Made by a program: the position numbers and the translations under genes | The notes under the pieces: model-generated | Databases searched by the model: none | Told to the model about the DNA's origin: nothing | Seen by the model: only the letters and a program-made list of their open reading frames with translations | Assembly (NCBI GenBank): GCA_963668245.2 | Contig: OY764195.2 | Span: 1,302,001 to 1,366,000, forward strand | Direction of reading: 5' to 3' | Source: Anoxybacterium sp963668245 | Lineage (GTDB): Bacteria > Bacillota > Clostridia > Peptostreptococcales > Anaerovoracaceae | Length of the DNA: 64,000 nucleotides | Shown: positions 62,565 through 64,000 of the stretch, in pieces | How positions within the stretch are numbered: position 1 is the stretch's first letter | Layout: each line of letters begins with the position of its first letter

Positions 62565-63674
62565 ATGGAAAAAAACATGATCGCAGAAGAGATAATAGAA
62601 CGTTCTGCGTATGTGATTTTGGAAGACGGGACAATTTATCAAGGAAAGGGATTTGGAGCGCAGGGAACTGCAATTGGGGAGGTTGTTTTTACAACTGGAA
62701 TGACAGGATATCAGGAAACACTAACAGATCCTAGTTACTATGGACAAATTGTGACCCAGACTTTCCCGATGATCGGAAACTATGGATTGAATGATTCGGA
62801 TGGTGAATCTGATAAATCATGGGTGAAGGGATACATCGTTAGAGAATGGTGTGAAGAACCTTCCAATTTTAGAAGTGCCTATTCTATAGATGAGTTTCTA
62901 AAAAAAGAAAACGTAATTGGAATTTCTGATATTGATACAAGAGCATTAACCAAAAAAATTAGAGAGCACGGCGTCATGAATGGTGCGATTACAAGTGAGT
63001 TGCCTGTTGACATGGGCGCCTTTTTAAAGGAATTAAAAGAGTATAAGATTATAGAGGCAGTACCAACTGTTTCCTCCAAAGAATTGAAAGTGTATGAAGC
63101 AGAAGAAAAAAAATACAGCGTAGTGCTCTATGATTATGGATACAAATTTAATATTTTGAGAAGTCTTGTGGAAAGAGGATGTGAAGTAACAGTAGTTCCT
63201 TATGACACATCTGCAGCAGAAATTAAGTCTATCAATCCAGATGGGATTATGTTATCCAATGGTCCTGGGGACCCTACGGAAAATGTTGTTGCGATTGAGA
63301 TTTTAAAAGATTTGATGAAGATAGAAATCCCAATTTTCGGTATTTGCCTGGGGCATCAATTGCTTGCTCTTGCCAACGGAGCGAAGACTCAAAAGCTGAA
63401 ATATGGACATCGTGGAGCGAACCAACCAGTAGCAGATCATATTGTAGACAGAGTATTTGTTACAAGCCAGAATCATGGATATGCAGTGGTTGGGGAAACG
63501 CTTGATGAAACAATAGGATTTGTTAGCCATACAAATGCCAATGATGGTAGTTGTGAAGGCATAACCTATAAGAATGGCAAAGCGTTTACAGTACAATTCC
63601 ATCCAGAAGCTTGTGCAGGTCCACTTGACACCAAGTATTTATTTGATACCTTTATACAAATGATGAAGAAATAG
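62565..63674 (+). CDS. carA: Carbamoyl-phosphate synthase small subunit
   Basis: The glutamine-hydrolysing subunit, 369 residues. The start MTGYQETLTDPSYYGQ-type segment (TGMTGYQETLTDPSY near 44-58) and FGICLGHQLLALANGAKTQ near 257-275 with the catalytic Cys are complete; QFHPEACAGP gives the His-Glu of the triad. Carbamoyl phosphate feeds both arginine and pyrimidines, so its place after argD favours arginine control. Confidence 0.96.
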   Translation: MEKNMIAEEIIERSAYVILEDGTIYQGKGFGAQGTAIGEVVFTTGMTGYQETLTDPSYYGQIVTQTFPMIGNYGLNDSDGESDKSWVKGYIVREWCEEPSNFRSAYSIDEFLKKENVIGISDIDTRALTKKIREHGVMNGAITSELPVDMGAFLKELKEYKIIEAVPTVSSKELKVYEAEEKKYSVVLYDYGYKFNILRSLVERGCEVTVVPYDTSAAEIKSINPDGIMLSNGPGDPTENVVAIEILKDLMKIEIPIFGICLGHQLLALANGAKTQKLKYGHRGANQPVADHIVDRVFVTSQNHGYAVVGETLDETIGFVSHTNANDGSCEGITYKNGKAFTVQFHPEACAGPLDTKYLFDTFIQMMKK

Positions 63675-63691
63675 GAGAGAGGAAGGATAAT

Positions 63692-64000
63692 ATGCCATTA
63701 AGAAATGATATAAAGAAAGTATTGGTAATCGGTTCTGGTCCAATTATCATCGGGCAAGCAGCGGAATTTGATTATGCAGGCACCCAAGTTTGTCGAACAT
63801 TAAAAGAAAATGGGCTGGAAGTAGTACTCGTCAATTCAAATCCGGCGACGATTATGACAGATAAAACCATGGCGGATAAAGTGTATATTGAACCTCTTAC
63901 CTTACCAGTATTAAAAAAGATTATTACGCTAGAAAAACCTGATAGCATCTTGCCTACAATGGGAGGGCAAACCGCTTTGACCTTGTCTATGCAGCTTGCA
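63692..64000 (+). CDS. carB: Carbamoyl-phosphate synthase large subunit, 3' partial
   Basis: Only the first 103 codons are in the window. They read VLVIGSGPIIIGQAAEFDYA and LPTMGGQTALTLSMQLA, the start of the first ATP-grasp half. The ATG follows AGGAGAGAGGAAGG and is 17 bases after carA. The usual full length is over 1050 residues. Confidence 0.95.
   Translation, partial: MPLRNDIKKVLVIGSGPIIIGQAAEFDYAGTQVCRTLKENGLEVVLVNSNPATIMTDKTMADKVYIEPLTLPVLKKIITLEKPDSILPTMGGQTALTLSMQLA

Overview
The window is low-GC chromosomal DNA from a Gram-positive anaerobe of the class Clostridia. The evidence is an AT-rich Firmicutes codon style, strong AGGAGG-type ribosome binding sites, rpsD lying inside the alpha operon, an rpsN of the zinc-binding short type, an ECF transporter operon after rplQ, and a fused flavodiiron/rubredoxin/NADH-rubredoxin reductase protein. 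I cannot name the species from sequence alone. I see no insertion sequence, prophage, CRISPR array or rRNA operon.

Bases 1-6245 hold an accessory operon-like cluster. It contains a family 2 glycosyltransferase (5' end missing), a large multi-pass membrane protein of the PTPS-related/GT-C type, a membrane GGDEF/HD-GYP signalling protein, a GtrA-type membrane protein, and a 6-pyruvoyl-tetrahydropterin-synthase homologue whose catalytic Cys and Asp-His appear to be replaced. Its layout resembles a three-part Gtr glycosylation system with two unexpected extra members, and it is my best candidate for an undescribed system.

Bases 6253-40581 are the transcription/translation superoperon: rpmG-secE-nusG, rplKAJL, rpoBC, rpsLG-fusA-tuf, then (after an interruption at 22.3-24.3 kb by a LUD protein, a REC-CheX fusion and a CheX protein) the S10-spc-alpha series from rpsJ to rplQ, with secY, adk, map, infA and rpmJ. 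Several gaps that look structured (before rplK, before rplJ, rpsL-rpsG, before rpsJ, rpsJ-rplC, rpmJ-rpsM) sit where ribosomal proteins often regulate their own mRNAs. NusG has an unusual acidic N-terminal extension and S3 has a charged C-terminal tail.

Bases 40632-49000 carry a lipoprotein plus the ECF energising module (ecfA1, ecfA2, ecfT) with a QueT-type S component, an L,D-transpeptidase, trmB, a convergent aminotransferase, and a LrgA/LrgB pair. Bases 49113-53177 hold tRNA-Gly(CCC), a nucleoid-associated protein, a patatin-like lipase, and three reverse-strand genes (ferredoxin, cupin, threonine-aldolase-like).

Bases 53457-64000 carry pyrG, the flavodiiron fusion, and an arginine/carbamoyl-phosphate operon argC-argJ-argB-argD-carA-carB (carB runs off the end). 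An ARG-box-like site and a good promoter precede argC, which suggests ArgR/AhrC control of the whole operon.
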